NCBI RefSeq assembly: GCF_014842255.1
Contig: NZ_JACYVH010000001.1
Coordinates: 461,264 to 525,263, forward strand
DNA length: 64,000 nucleotides
DNA from: Frigoribacterium sp. CFBP 13712
GTDB lineage: Bacteria; Actinomycetota; Actinomycetes; Actinomycetales; Microbacteriaceae
Reading direction: 5' to 3'
The notes below the pieces were generated by a model that had not been told where the DNA came from, ran no database searches, and worked only from the letters and a program-made list of their open reading frames with translations. A program made the translations under genes and the position numbers. This document shows positions 15,209 through 24,309 of the stretch, piece by piece. Positions within the stretch are counted from its first letter, which is position 1. Each line of letters starts with the position of its first letter.

Positions 15209-17788
15209 ATGTCTGACCCAAAATCGAAGCCGACGTCCGTCGTCGGCGCGCTCTTCGGCTTCGTCGGCTTCAGCGTCCTGGCCGGTCTGCTCGTCACCAT
15301 CGGTGTGACACCCGCCATCGCCGTCGCCGGCATGACCGCATCCAGCTCCATCGGCGTCTTCGAGTCGATCCCCGAGTACATCGAGATCGGAAAGCTGCAG
15401 CAGCGCAACGTGCTGTACGGCAAGCAGAACGGTCAAGACGTCCCCTTCGCGACGCTCTACGCGCAGAACCGCGTCGCTCTGAAGTGGGAAGAGGTCTCCC
15501 CCAATCTCAAGAACGCCGTCGTCGCCGGTGAGGACCGCCGCTTCTACGAGCACGGCGGTGTCGACCTGACGTCGTTGGTCCGAGCCGGAGTCGGCTCACT
15601 CGCCGGCGGGCTCGGAGAGAGCGGTGGCGGCTCGACCCTGACGATGCAGCTGGTGCGGAACATCCGCCTGGCCGAGGCGCAGGGTCTCACCGGCGACGAG
15701 CAGGCCAAGGCCATCAAGGAGGCCAAAGAGGTCAGCATCGACCGCAAGCTGCAGGAGATGAAGTTCGCCATCGGGCTCGAGAAGAAGTACAGCAAGGACG
15801 ACATCCTCCTCGCGTACCTGAACATCGCGTACTTCGGCGACCAGGCGTACGGCGTCCAGGCGGCCTCGCAGCACTACTACAACAAGGCGGCGTCCGACCT
15901 GACGGCGACCGAGGCGGCCAGCCTCATCGCCATGGTGCAGTACCCCGAGAAGCGCAACCTCGGCACGCCCGACAACTACCAGGGCAACGTCGATCGCCGC
16001 AACGTCATCCTCGCCAGCATGCTCGGCGAGAAGTACATCGATCAGGAGACCTACGACGCAGCGGTCGTGGCGAACCCCGCCGATTACGTCAAGCTGACCA
16101 CCCCGTCGCAGGGCTGCACCGCGGTCACCGCAGCAGGTGCGCAGCAGTTCTGCGACTACGTCAAGAAGAGCATCAAGGACATCCCCTCCCTCGGTGCCGA
16201 CGCGGAAGAGCGCGAGGCCAACTGGAGCACCGGCGGCTACAAGGTCTACACGACCATCAATCTCGACCTGACCGCGAGCGCCCGCGCCCAGATCGACCGC
16301 TACGCACCTCCGACCGAGTCCGCGCTCATCCTCGGCAGCGCCGTCAACTCGGTCGAGGCCGGCACCGGTCGGGTCATCGTCATGGCCCAGAACCGCAACC
16401 TCAACGAGGACCCCGAGGTGACCGACCCGAACGTCACGGCCATCAACTACAGCACCGACAAGCCGTACGGCGGCTCGGGCGGGTTCCAGACCGGTTCGAC
16501 CTACAAGCCGTTCACGCTCATCGACTGGCTGCAGAACGGCCACGGCCTGAGCGAGTCGGTCAACGGCAGGCCGCGTCCGTTCACCCCCATGACCTTCGGG
16601 GGAGAATCGCTCAGCACTGTCAGCTCGGACTTCCCGCAGGGGTTCGCACCGAAGAACGACGACGGGCGCAATCCGGGCTACGTGACCGCACAGCGCGCCA
16701 CCGCGCTGTCGATCAACACCGCGTACGCCGCGATGGCCCAGAAGCTCGACCTGCGCGACATCCGGGACGTGGCCACCTCGCTCGGTGTGCACCGTGCCGA
16801 TGGCACGGAGCTCCAGTACCAGAACCCCTCGTCGTTCCTCGGGACGAACGAGATCGCTCCGCTCACGATGGCGGCCGCCTACGCCGGCATCGCCGCCGGC
16901 GGCAAGTACTGCAAGCCGATCATCGTCGACCAGATCGTCGACGCCGACGGCCAGAAGATCGGCGGTCAGCCGCAGGAGTGCAACCAGGCGCTCGACCCCG
17001 AGATCGCCGCGGCCACCATCCAGGGCATGTCGCAGCTCTGGTCGAACGGCGGCACCGGCGTCGGAGGACTCCCCTACGACGGCTACCCCGAGATCGGCAA
17101 GACGGGCACCACGACCGAGAAGGACCAGATCTGGTTGATCGGCTCGACGAGCAAGCTCGCCACGGCCGTGTGGATGGGCAACGTCAAGGGCAAGGTCAGT
17201 CTCCGGTCGGCCTACTCGCCTGCGACCGGGACGACCTACGCCAACGCGCGTGCCGGTTTCTTCCGTGACGTGCAGACGGTCAACAACACCGTCTACCCAG
17301 GCACCGCGTTCCCGGTGGCGGATCCCTCGGTCGTCCGCGGCACCTCCTCCCTCAGCGTCCCCGACGTGACGGGGAAGACGGCCGAGGAGGCCGCCACCAG
17401 CCTGCGGGCTCTCGGACTCTCGTACGTCGACGGTGGTCGCCAGAAGTCCGAACAGCCCCTGGGCACCGTGACGACGACCAGCCCGAGCGCCGGTTCGCGC
17501 GTCTCGTCCGGCACCTCCGTGACGGTCTACACGAGCGACGGCGGCAACGCGGTCACGGTCCCCGACGTGGTCGGCGACTCGTTCGACGACGCGGTGTCCG
17601 CGCTCGCGGGCACGGGCTTCGAGGCGGCCAACGTCTCGGTGGCCGGGTACGTGAAGGGCTCGGCCGACAACGTCTGCCAGGTGGTCGCCTCCGACCCGGC
17701 CGCCGGCTCCACCGTCGACCGGACCGGCCCGGTGCGTCTGCAGCTCTACGGCGATGCCGAGGGCAAGGACCCCGGGAACTGCACATGA
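15209..17788 (+). CDS. Class A penicillin-binding protein with two PASTA domains
   Basis: 859 residues from ATG 15209. The -10-like TACCCT lies six bases before it with no Shine-Dalgarno sequence (leaderless pattern). Domains: short cytoplasmic tail and membrane helix (residues 10-45); glycosyltransferase GT51 with EDRRFYEHGGVD and GGGSTLTMQLVRNI; transpeptidase with SxxK in GSTYKPFTL, SxN in LSINTAYA and KTG in GKTGTT; then two PASTA repeats starting VPDVTGKT and VPDVVGDS. It polymerises and cross-links peptidoglycan, as in PonA2-type proteins. Translationally coupled to the phosphoesterase downstream. Confidence 0.95.
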   Translation: MSDPKSKPTSVVGALFGFVGFSVLAGLLVTIGVTPAIAVAGMTASSSIGVFESIPEYIEIGKLQQRNVLYGKQNGQDVPFATLYAQNRVALKWEEVSPNLKNAVVAGEDRRFYEHGGVDLTSLVRAGVGSLAGGLGESGGGSTLTMQLVRNIRLAEAQGLTGDEQAKAIKEAKEVSIDRKLQEMKFAIGLEKKYSKDDILLAYLNIAYFGDQAYGVQAASQHYYNKAASDLTATEAASLIAMVQYPEKRNLGTPDNYQGNVDRRNVILASMLGEKYIDQETYDAAVVANPADYVKLTTPSQGCTAVTAAGAQQFCDYVKKSIKDIPSLGADAEEREANWSTGGYKVYTTINLDLTASARAQIDRYAPPTESALILGSAVNSVEAGTGRVIVMAQNRNLNEDPEVTDPNVTAINYSTDKPYGGSGGFQTGSTYKPFTLIDWLQNGHGLSESVNGRPRPFTPMTFGGESLSTVSSDFPQGFAPKNDDGRNPGYVTAQRATALSINTAYAAMAQKLDLRDIRDVATSLGVHRADGTELQYQNPSSFLGTNEIAPLTMAAAYAGIAAGGKYCKPIIVDQIVDADGQKIGGQPQECNQALDPEIAAATIQGMSQLWSNGGTGVGGLPYDGYPEIGKTGTTTEKDQIWLIGSTSKLATAVWMGNVKGKVSLRSAYSPATGTTYANARAGFFRDVQTVNNTVYPGTAFPVADPSVVRGTSSLSVPDVTGKTAEEAATSLRALGLSYVDGGRQKSEQPLGTVTTTSPSAGSRVSSGTSVTVYTSDGGNAVTVPDVVGDSFDDAVSALAGTGFEAANVSVAGYVKGSADNVCQVVASDPAAGSTVDRTGPVRLQLYGDAEGKDPGNCT

Positions 17789-18735
17789 GTCCACTGAGTC
17801 CTGCACGGACGACGGCCGCGACCGCGATGGTGGGCGCGGCCGTCGGCCTGGGCGCCTTCGCCTGGGGTTCGCTCGTCGAACGCAACCGGTTCACGGTGCG
17901 GCACGAGGTGCTGCCCATCCTCGAGGCCGGTTCGCGCAGTCTCACGATCCTGCACCTCAGCGATCTCCACCTCGCGCCCTGGCAGACCGAGAAGCAGGAG
18001 TGGGTGCGGGGTCTCTCGGTCTACGAGCCCGATCTCATCGTCAACACAGGCGACAACATCGGGCATGTGGACGCCCACGAGGCCCTCGAGTACACGCTCG
18101 AGCCGTTCCGGGACGTCGCGGGCGTCTTCGTCCACGGGTCGAACGACTACTTCGCCCCCACACCGAAGAACCCCCTCGCGTACTTCGGCGGACCCAGCAA
18201 GGCCCACCGCACCCCCACGCCGCTCGACATCGCCCGCATGGAGTCGTTCTTCACCGGTCTCGGCTGGCTCGACCTCAACAACACGGCCAGAGCGATCGAG
18301 GTCCGTGGGTCGAGACTCGAGTTCTTCGGCGTCAACGACGCGCACCGAGGGTGGGATCGTCTCGATCGCCTCCCTGGCGCCCTGGACGATCTGCGAGAGA
18401 ACGTCGGCTGGCAGGACGACCGCGGCGGGCCCGAGCCGGTGAGCATCGCGCTGACCCATGCGCCCTATCAGCGGGTGCTGAACTCGTTCGTCACCAACGG
18501 GGCCGACGTCGTCTTCGGCGGGCACACCCACGGCGGCCAGGTCCGTGTGCCCGGCTACGGTGCGCTCGTCACGAATTGCGACATCCCCCGCAGCAAGGTC
18601 AGCGGCCTCAGCACGTGGAGCCACGCACGACGGACGGCTCACCTCGAGATCTCCGCCGGTCTCGGGACCTCTATCTACGCCCCCGTCCGGTTCGACTGCC
18701 GTCCGGAGGCTGTCGTCGTCACCCTCACGGCCTGA
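17785..18735 (+). CDS. Membrane-anchored metallophosphoesterase
   Basis: 316 residues with an N-terminal hydrophobic anchor (residues 8-28). Motifs: LSDLHLAPW, VNTGDN, GSNDYF (where many relatives have GNHD), and GGHTHGGQ, the calcineurin-like dimetal site. It starts in an ATGA overlap with the PBP gene, a pairing conserved in actinobacteria (compare Rv3682-Rv3683 of M. tuberculosis, from memory), pointing to a cell-envelope role. The substrate is unknown. Confidence 0.9.
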   Translation: MSPLSPARTTAATAMVGAAVGLGAFAWGSLVERNRFTVRHEVLPILEAGSRSLTILHLSDLHLAPWQTEKQEWVRGLSVYEPDLIVNTGDNIGHVDAHEALEYTLEPFRDVAGVFVHGSNDYFAPTPKNPLAYFGGPSKAHRTPTPLDIARMESFFTGLGWLDLNNTARAIEVRGSRLEFFGVNDAHRGWDRLDRLPGALDDLRENVGWQDDRGGPEPVSIALTHAPYQRVLNSFVTNGADVVFGGHTHGGQVRVPGYGALVTNCDIPRSKVSGLSTWSHARRTAHLEISAGLGTSIYAPVRFDCRPEAVVVTLTA

Positions 18736-18840
18736 CATGCGGGCCGCCGGTGTCGACGGCATCGTCGGTCATGACCCACGCGATTCGTTTGCTACCATGG
18801 TCAGGTTGCTCCGGTCGCAGAACATCGCGGCCAGTCATAT

Positions 18841-18914
18841 CGGGGTGTGGCGCAGCTTGGTAGCGCGCCTCGTTCGGGACGAGGAGGTCGTGGGTTCGAA
18901 TCCCGCTACCCCGA
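18841..18914 (+). tRNA. tRNA-Pro (CGG anticodon)
   Basis: CGGGGTG acceptor pairs with the TACCCCG end. D-arm GCGCAGCTTGGTAGCGC, anticodon loop TTCGGGA (anticodon CGG, reading CCG) and T-arm GTGGGTTCGAATCCCGC are all present; discriminator A. A TACCAT element at about 18793 could be its -10. Confidence 0.95.
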
Positions 18915-18935
18915 CGATGTGATCAGTTCCACCTC

Positions 18936-18979
18936 GAAGACGCCCGCCGCTCTGTCACGACAGAGAGGCGGGCGTCTTC
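18936..18979 (+). terminator. Terminator after tRNA-Pro
   Basis: GAAGACGCCCGCC (18936-18948) pairs with GGCGGGCGTCTTC (18967-18979), a 13-bp stem; an inner TCTGTC/GACAGA stem extends it. It is followed by TCGTCTCC and lies 21 bases past the tRNA. Confidence 0.75.
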
Positions 18980-19076
18980 TCGTCTCCCCAGTGGCGCGGG
19001 CCGTCGACCCGGCCACGTGCCGTGCCGTGCCGTGCCGCTCGACGATCTCGCCGACGACGGGCGCTAGGGTGATCCG

Positions 19077-19592
19077 GTGAATGCAGTGATCCGGTTGGCC
19101 CGAGCCAACCCCTCAGCCCTTCGATTCCTCGTGGTCGGCGGCATCGGGTTCGTCATCACCATGGTGATCAACTACGGCCTGAAGCTCTTCGTCATCCCCC
19201 AGCACCCCGTGACGGCCCTCGCACTGGGCATCATCGTCGCGACCGTCGTGTCGTACTGGATGAACAAGAAGTGGTCGTTCGACGACCGCGGCGACCGCCA
19301 CACCGCGCACGAGATGCTGCTGTTCGTCGTCGTCAGCGTCATCGGCGTCGGCCTCAACTCGGCCCCGCTCTACCTCTCCCGCTACGGCCTCGGTCTCGAG
19401 GTCCCCAACGTGTCGTTCGCCACGCAGGAGGTGGCGGACTTCATCAGCGGCCCGATCATCGGCACGCTCATCGCCATGGTGTTCCGCTACTGGGCCATGA
19501 ACAAGTGGGTGTTCCCGAAGAGCGCCGAGCTGGCGGACGTGATCTCCCCCACGTCGCCTACGGCGGTCGTGTCGACGGCAGGTCGACGATGA
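19077..19592 (+). CDS. GtrA-family membrane protein
   Basis: 171 residues with four hydrophobic helices and the GtrA opening RFLVVGGIGFVITMVINYGL, plus NKKWSF and the late FRYWAMNKWVF. GtrA proteins are thought to help translocate lipid-linked sugars. GTG 19077 follows TAGGGT-N6, a leaderless pattern. It overlaps the mannosyltransferase gene by ATGA, so the pair probably makes and flips a polyprenol-phosphate sugar. Confidence 0.85.
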   Translation: MNAVIRLARANPSALRFLVVGGIGFVITMVINYGLKLFVIPQHPVTALALGIIVATVVSYWMNKKWSFDDRGDRHTAHEMLLFVVVSVIGVGLNSAPLYLSRYGLGLEVPNVSFATQEVADFISGPIIGTLIAMVFRYWAMNKWVFPKSAELADVISPTSPTAVVSTAGRR

Positions 19593-20362
19593 CCGCCGCC
19601 GACGGAACCGGGGCCGCTCCCGCCGTCCTGGTCATCATCCCGACGTACGACGAGGCCGAGAACATCGGTCGCGCGGTCGCGAAGCTGCGCGAGGCGGTGC
19701 CCGCTGCGCACATCCTGATCGCCGACGATGCCAGCCCCGACGGGACGGGCGACATCGCCGACGGCATCGCCGCGTCCGACGGCAACGTGCACGTCCTCCA
19801 CCGTCGGTCGAAGGACGGCCTCGGGGCCGCCTACATCGAGGCGTTCGGTTGGGGCATGGCCCGCGGGTACGACGTCCTCGTCGAGTTCGACGCCGACGGA
19901 AGCCACCCCGCCGAGACCCTGCCGGAGATGCTCGACGCGCTGCGACGGCTGCCGGCCCCCGGGCTCGTCATCGGCTCACGATGGATCAAGGGCGGGTCGG
20001 TCGTCAACTGGCCGCTGCGTCGCGAGCTCCTGAGCCGCGGCGGCAACCTCTACTCGCGCATCGCGCTCGGAATCCGGGTCCACGACGCCACGGCGGGATT
20101 CCGGGCGTACAGCACTCCCGTGCTGGCCGGCATGCGGCTCGAAGAGGTCGAGTCACGGGGCTACTTCTTCCAGGTGGACATGACCCTCCGCACCATCGAC
20201 GCCGGTCACCCCATCGCCGAGGTGCCCATCGTCTTCCGTGAACGCGAGGCGGGTGTCTCGAAGATGAACGGCGACATCGTGACCGAGGCCATGGCCAAGG
20301 TGACACGCTGGGGCGCAGCCCGATGGTGGCGTCGCCTCACCCGCCGCCCTCTGCGCCGCTGA
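19589..20362 (+). CDS. Polyprenol-phosphate mannosyltransferase (GT2, Ppm/DPM1-like)
   Basis: 257 residues from ATG 19589. GT2 fold: VLVIIPTYDEAENI, IADDASPDGT, and FDADGSHP carrying the DxD metal site, then GSRWIKGG and RELLSRGGNLYSR. It should transfer mannose from GDP-mannose to polyprenyl phosphate, feeding glycolipid or protein O-mannosylation. Coupling to a GtrA-type protein supports a lipid-linked sugar role. The exact sugar is inferred from the family. Confidence 0.9.
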   Translation: MTAADGTGAAPAVLVIIPTYDEAENIGRAVAKLREAVPAAHILIADDASPDGTGDIADGIAASDGNVHVLHRRSKDGLGAAYIEAFGWGMARGYDVLVEFDADGSHPAETLPEMLDALRRLPAPGLVIGSRWIKGGSVVNWPLRRELLSRGGNLYSRIALGIRVHDATAGFRAYSTPVLAGMRLEEVESRGYFFQVDMTLRTIDAGHPIAEVPIVFREREAGVSKMNGDIVTEAMAKVTRWGAARWWRRLTRRPLRR

Positions 20363-20389
20363 GAGCCGCTCTGAGCCGCTCAGAGCCGC
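20363..20389. terminator. Hairpin in short GAGCCGCTC repeats between convergent genes
   Basis: Three copies of GAGCCGCTC/T fill the gap between the mannosyltransferase stop and the tdk stop. CTCTGAG-CCG-CTCAGAG (20369-20385) is a perfect 7-bp hairpin, a plausible shared terminator for the convergent genes. Confidence 0.5.
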
Positions 20390-20998
20390 TCAGGCGCTCA
20401 GTCGACCGCCGCTCTCGGCGAGGTAGCACGCGCCGCAGAGCGACTCGTAGGTGACCTCGTGGCCGTCGATGGCCACCTGGTCGCCGTCGAAGACGAAGCG
20501 TCCGTCGATCGTCCGGGCGTTGAAGACCGCCTTGCGACCGCACCGGCAGATGGTCTTCAGCTCTTCGAGCGAGTGCGCCACCTCGAGCAGACGACGACTG
20601 CCCGGGAACGCCGTCGTGCGGAAGTCCGTCCGGATGCCATAGGCCAGCACCGGCACGCCCTCGAGGATGGCGATGCGGAGCAGGTCGTCGACCTGAGCCG
20701 GCTCCAGGAACTGGACCTCGTCGACCAGCAGACAGGCGATGTCGCTGCCGGTCGCCTCGCGGACCCGCGCCCGCTCGGCGCAGAAGACGTCGAGGACGTC
20801 GTCGCCGGGCGCGAACGCGACGTCCGCCGTGCGGCTGACCCCGAGTCGCGAGACGATCTGATCGTCGCCCTTGGTGTCGACGCGCGGTTTGGCGAGCACG
20901 ACCCGCTGCCCGCGCTCTTCGTAGTTGTACGCGGCCTGCAGCAGGGCGGTGCTCTTGCCGCTGTTCATCGCCCCGTAGCGGAAGTAGAGCTTCGCCAC
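20390..20998 (-). CDS. tdk: Thymidine kinase
   Basis: 202 residues. P-loop GAMNSGKST near the N-terminus, CLLVDEVQFLEPAQV (Walker B region), a lasso with FVFDGDQVAIDG, and zinc cysteines (CRCG and CGACY). It phosphorylates salvaged thymidine. The GTG start overlaps the response-regulator stop (TAGTG), so it is the last gene of the two-component operon. Confidence 0.95.
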   Translation of the reverse strand: MAKLYFRYGAMNSGKSTALLQAAYNYEERGQRVVLAKPRVDTKGDDQIVSRLGVSRTADVAFAPGDDVLDVFCAERARVREATGSDIACLLVDEVQFLEPAQVDDLLRIAILEGVPVLAYGIRTDFRTTAFPGSRRLLEVAHSLEELKTICRCGRKAVFNARTIDGRFVFDGDQVAIDGHEVTYESLCGACYLAESGGRLSA

Positions 20999-21747
20999 TA
21001 CTGCAGGTAGCCGTCTTCGGCGGCGCGTCGGATCAGCTCGGACTTCTTGCTCGCCGGTCGGTTCGCCTTCGCGTACTTCTCGCGGACCCGGCGCAGATAG
21101 GTCTTCGCCGTCTCGTACTGGACGTTCATCTGCTGCGCGACCTCGTTCGTGCTGAACCCCGACACGTAGAGGCGGAACGCCTCGGACTCGCCGGCGCTGA
21201 GCTTCGGTCGACTCTGGTTCGTGGCCCCGACGGGCAGCGGCCGCCAGTCGCGCTGCGGCGAGGCGTCGCGGGCGACGCCCATGACCTGCCGAGCGGCGTC
21301 CATCACCTCGCGCATCGGCAACGACTTCGAGAGGAACGCCGAGGCCCCTGCCTCGAGCGCGCGCTCACGCGACTCGCGGGTGTCGAGACTCGACAGCACG
21401 ATGACCTTCGCACCCGCGGCACGGCAGGTGCGCACCCGGGCCTCGATCGACACGGGCTCTTTCAGCTGGAAGTCGAGGAAGACGAGATCGGTGGGGAAGT
21501 TGTCGCTGTGGACCAGCTGCAGCCACGTGTGCGCCGTCAGCACGAGGTCGAAGTCGAATGCGTTGACGTTGATCCAGCTCGAGAGGCTGTCGAGCAGCAC
21601 CTCGTGGTCGTCGAGGATCGCGAGGCGGACCCGCCACGTCGACGGGTCGCCGCCCGCGGGGCCGACGGTGTTCCACGACGGGGCCGCCGCGGGTCGCGAG
21701 TAGCCGGGGCGGTGCGACGAGCGGTCGCTCGACTCAGTGCTGGTCAT
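20998..21747 (-). CDS. LuxR/NarL-family response regulator
   Basis: 249 residues. A receiver domain begins at about residue 42 (VRLAILDDHEVLLDS), with phosphoacceptor Asp in LVFLDFQL, Ser in VIVLSSLD and Lys in AFLSKSLP. A LuxR-type HTH ends the protein (SAGESEAFRLYVSGFSTNEVAQQMNVQYETA region). The first ~40 residues are a Ser/Pro-rich extension. Start ATG 21747 lies 14 bases inside the membrane-protein gene. The cognate kinase is at 22873-24174. Confidence 0.9.
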   Translation of the reverse strand: MTSTESSDRSSHRPGYSRPAAAPSWNTVGPAGGDPSTWRVRLAILDDHEVLLDSLSSWINVNAFDFDLVLTAHTWLQLVHSDNFPTDLVFLDFQLKEPVSIEARVRTCRAAGAKVIVLSSLDTRESRERALEAGASAFLSKSLPMREVMDAARQVMGVARDASPQRDWRPLPVGATNQSRPKLSAGESEAFRLYVSGFSTNEVAQQMNVQYETAKTYLRRVREKYAKANRPASKKSELIRRAAEDGYLQ

Positions 21748-22876
21748 AAGAAAACCTTAGTGTCAGGAGGGCAGGGCTCAGATCGACCACGAGGTCGTCG
21801 TAGACGACGCGGACGACGGCGAAGTAGGGGGCGAGCCGGTTGCGGACGGCGAGGTCGGGCGCCCGGGTGGCGACGGTCAGACGGATGTCGACCCGCGCCT
21901 CCTCGGCTCGCACCGCGATGCGCACATCGGACGCGTCGACGACACCGGTGTCGGCGAACGCCACGAGGAGGGCGCGGAGGGCGGTCCGGTGGTCGTCGGC
22001 CATCTCGCCGGCCAGGTGCTCGGGGTCGTCGATGACTCCCCCCACCGCGACCGCCGGCGCCGTGAGGAGCTGCTCGAGCCAGCTGCGGTCCGCTTCGGCC
22101 ACCATCGTCCCGCGCAGCGTCTCGGCGATGGCGCGAGCGCGCCGGCTGTCGTCAGCGGTCACCTCGCCGGCCTCGATCAACCCCGTGAAGAACGGCACGA
22201 CGTCGCGGTTGAGGATGGTCACGCGGTCCTGCTGCACCGACCGGGCGATGCCGGCCCGCAGATCGGCGGTGCCAGCCCGACGATACGAGGAGGCGCGCTC
22301 GACCCAGTGGTCGACCAGCGTCACGAAGGTGGCCGAGAACGTCGCCCCGGCCGACGTGAGCGCGAGCACGGGCGTCACCGCCACGACGACGTAGAGGACC
22401 GCCGGGAGACCCGCGGCGAACGAGGGGCTCTCGACGACCACCACGACGCCGATCACCGACGCCAGGATCAGGCCCGCGATCCCGATCTCGCGTCCGGGCC
22501 GGTACGGCGCCAGGCCGAGGATCAGCACGCCGACCGAGACGGACGTCCAGTCGTCTCGGACCATCTCGTTGTGGCCCGCCGTCGAGACGACCGAGAGCAC
22601 GACCACCGCCGCGAGCAGCACGACCATCACCACGACGTGAGGTCTCCGGAACGGCGCACGCGCGGGCCGGGACCCGAGCACCAGCACCGTCGCGGCCGCC
22701 GCCAGAGCGCCGAGCGCGGCGATGGCTGCGGGCCACGAGGCGACGTCGGCACGGACGACGACCGTCACCACGACGGCGTAGAGGACGGCGGCCAGCCCCG
22801 CGATGACGGTGAGGGGGCCGGCGCTGAGCGCACCGAGCGGGTCGACCTGCTGCGGCGTCCGCTCCCGGCGGCTCAC
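21734..22876 (-). CDS. Membrane protein of the two-component operon, unrecognised
   Basis: 380 residues. The N-terminal half has about six hydrophobic helices. The cytoplasmic half resembles a sensor kinase in size and placement, but I see no H-box, N-box or G-box ATP-binding motif, so it cannot be called a kinase. It is coupled at both ends (GTGA with the histidine kinase, 14-base overlap with the response regulator). It may be a degenerate sensor that modulates the true kinase. It contains EEARV, encoded by a copy of the dispersed GC-rich motif at 21886. Confidence 0.65.
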   Translation of the reverse strand: MSRRERTPQQVDPLGALSAGPLTVIAGLAAVLYAVVVTVVVRADVASWPAAIAALGALAAAATVLVLGSRPARAPFRRPHVVVMVVLLAAVVVLSVVSTAGHNEMVRDDWTSVSVGVLILGLAPYRPGREIGIAGLILASVIGVVVVVESPSFAAGLPAVLYVVVAVTPVLALTSAGATFSATFVTLVDHWVERASSYRRAGTADLRAGIARSVQQDRVTILNRDVVPFFTGLIEAGEVTADDSRRARAIAETLRGTMVAEADRSWLEQLLTAPAVAVGGVIDDPEHLAGEMADDHRTALRALLVAFADTGVVDASDVRIAVRAEEARVDIRLTVATRAPDLAVRNRLAPYFAVVRVVYDDLVVDLSPALLTLRFSYDQH

Positions 22877-24174
22877 GCCGCCCCTCCGCCTGTGGTCCGC
22901 CCGGCGCCGGGAGCGCCGTCGACCGGGCCGCCATCGACCGGGCCGTCACCGGCATGACCGCGCGCGTCGGTTGCCGACACGGCACCGGTGGCGGCGGACG
23001 TGCCTATCGGCACCCGGATGACGACGCTCGTGCCACTGCCCACGGACGACCAGATCTGCACCTCGCCGCCGACCCGCTCCATCCGCGCCTGCACGGAGTT
23101 CTTGAGCCCGAGACGGTCGGCGCCGGTGCCCTCGACGTCGAAGCCGACACCGTCGTCGATCACCATGACGGAGACGTCGTCCGCGTCGCCGTAAACCACG
23201 ACCTCGGCCCGGGTCGTCCCGCTGTGCTTCTCGACGTTCGCCAGGCACTGCGCGACGGCGAGCCCGAGGGCCTGCGCCTGATCGACGCTCAGCCGGGCCA
23301 CGGCGGTCACGTCGCCGGTCACGCCGATCTCGAGCCCGGCCTCGCGGGCGGACTCGACGGCGAGGGCGAGCTCGCTCCGGTGCCAGTCCCGGGGCATGCC
23401 GTCGGACGCCCGACCGGCCAGCCACTCCTGCCCGACGAGCGTCTCGATGTCGGCGGACATCGATTTCGCGATCCGCGGAGCGAGCGGCCCGGGAGGGGCG
23501 GAGGCGACGGCCGCGAGATGACTCAGGACGGTGTCGTGCAGCAGGGCGGCGGCCTGCTGCTCGATGTCGTGGCGGATGCCCTGCAGCTGCTGGTCGAGAG
23601 CGGCCCGGTGCAGACTGGGCTGCGCGCGCCGGGCACGGTCTCGGGCGATCACACCCCAGCCGACGGTGACGACGACCAGCAGATAGGTCAGGGCCGTCGC
23701 GACGTCGAACTGCGAGGTCTCACCCGTCTGCCACGTGGCGGCCAGGGTCGCCACCTCGCCGAGGACGACCGCGATCGTGGCCCAGACGAGACCGAGCCGC
23801 GGCTGGCGGCCGCTGCCCGCCACCAGGATGAGGGCGATCTTGGGCAGCGAGAGCGAGAAGGCGTCGGACGTCCGCACGGCCGGTATCTGGGCCAGGATCG
23901 TGACGGCGTACCAGTACGTCGCCGCCGAGCCGATGGCGAGGAAGGCGGCCATGGCCGACGCCGTGCGTCGACGCTGGAGGACGACGCTCATCGCGACGAG
24001 GGTGCAGATCGCGACCAGGGCGGGCCAGAGGATGTACCCGGGGCCGGTCGCCTGACTGATGACGAGCACGAGCGACGCGCTGGCGAGCACCACGCAGGCC
24101 ATGACGTAACAGGCTCGGGCGACTGCGCGACCGGTGCTCTGCGGAGCCAGGTGAGCCGGGAGGCCGAGCAGCAT
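22873..24174 (-). CDS. Sensor histidine kinase (NarL-type partner)
   Basis: 433 residues. Several N-terminal membrane helices (residues 20-190), then a HisKA_3-like dimerisation helix with ALLHDTVLSHL (phosphoacceptor His), N-box AQCLANVEKHSG, G-boxes VIDDGVGFDVEG and GLKNSVQARMERVGG, and GSGTSVVIRVP. A Gly/Asp/Pro-rich tail follows. AAGGAGG lies just upstream of ATG 24174. It heads the operon kinase - membrane protein - response regulator - tdk. The signal is not evident. Confidence 0.9.
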   Translation of the reverse strand: MLLGLPAHLAPQSTGRAVARACYVMACVVLASASLVLVISQATGPGYILWPALVAICTLVAMSVVLQRRRTASAMAAFLAIGSAATYWYAVTILAQIPAVRTSDAFSLSLPKIALILVAGSGRQPRLGLVWATIAVVLGEVATLAATWQTGETSQFDVATALTYLLVVVTVGWGVIARDRARRAQPSLHRAALDQQLQGIRHDIEQQAAALLHDTVLSHLAAVASAPPGPLAPRIAKSMSADIETLVGQEWLAGRASDGMPRDWHRSELALAVESAREAGLEIGVTGDVTAVARLSVDQAQALGLAVAQCLANVEKHSGTTRAEVVVYGDADDVSVMVIDDGVGFDVEGTGADRLGLKNSVQARMERVGGEVQIWSSVGSGTSVVIRVPIGTSAATGAVSATDARGHAGDGPVDGGPVDGAPGAGRTTGGGAA

Positions 24175-24309
24175 GCGGCCTCCTTCTCGTCGACGGGCTG
24201 ACTGAAGAAGTATGCCTGAACATGGACTTCTTCTGTACCCCGTTATCGAGGGGTGTCCCCGGGTATCGCCCGGAACACGCCTGTTTTGTGCCCCGACCGG
24301 GCACGGATG
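24175..24309. other. Intergenic region upstream of the histidine kinase
   Basis: GAAGAAGT (about 24204) and ACTTCTTC (about 24226) form an 8-bp inverted repeat spaced by 14 bases, a possible operator for the kinase operon. GTGCCC/GGGCAC with a short loop at about 24287-24303 could be a weak terminator for the left-going gene cluster. Confidence 0.35.

Noticed and set aside
18847-19080. Open frame starting inside tRNA-Pro
   Set aside because: Its first codons are the tRNA itself and the rest spans the terminator; no family similarity. Similar frames cross tRNA-Thr and tRNA-Ser.
24287-24303. Rho-independent terminator for the radical SAM gene
   Set aside because: The hairpin is short, and in the transcript direction it is followed by A residues, not U. 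It also lies downstream of an already short gap.
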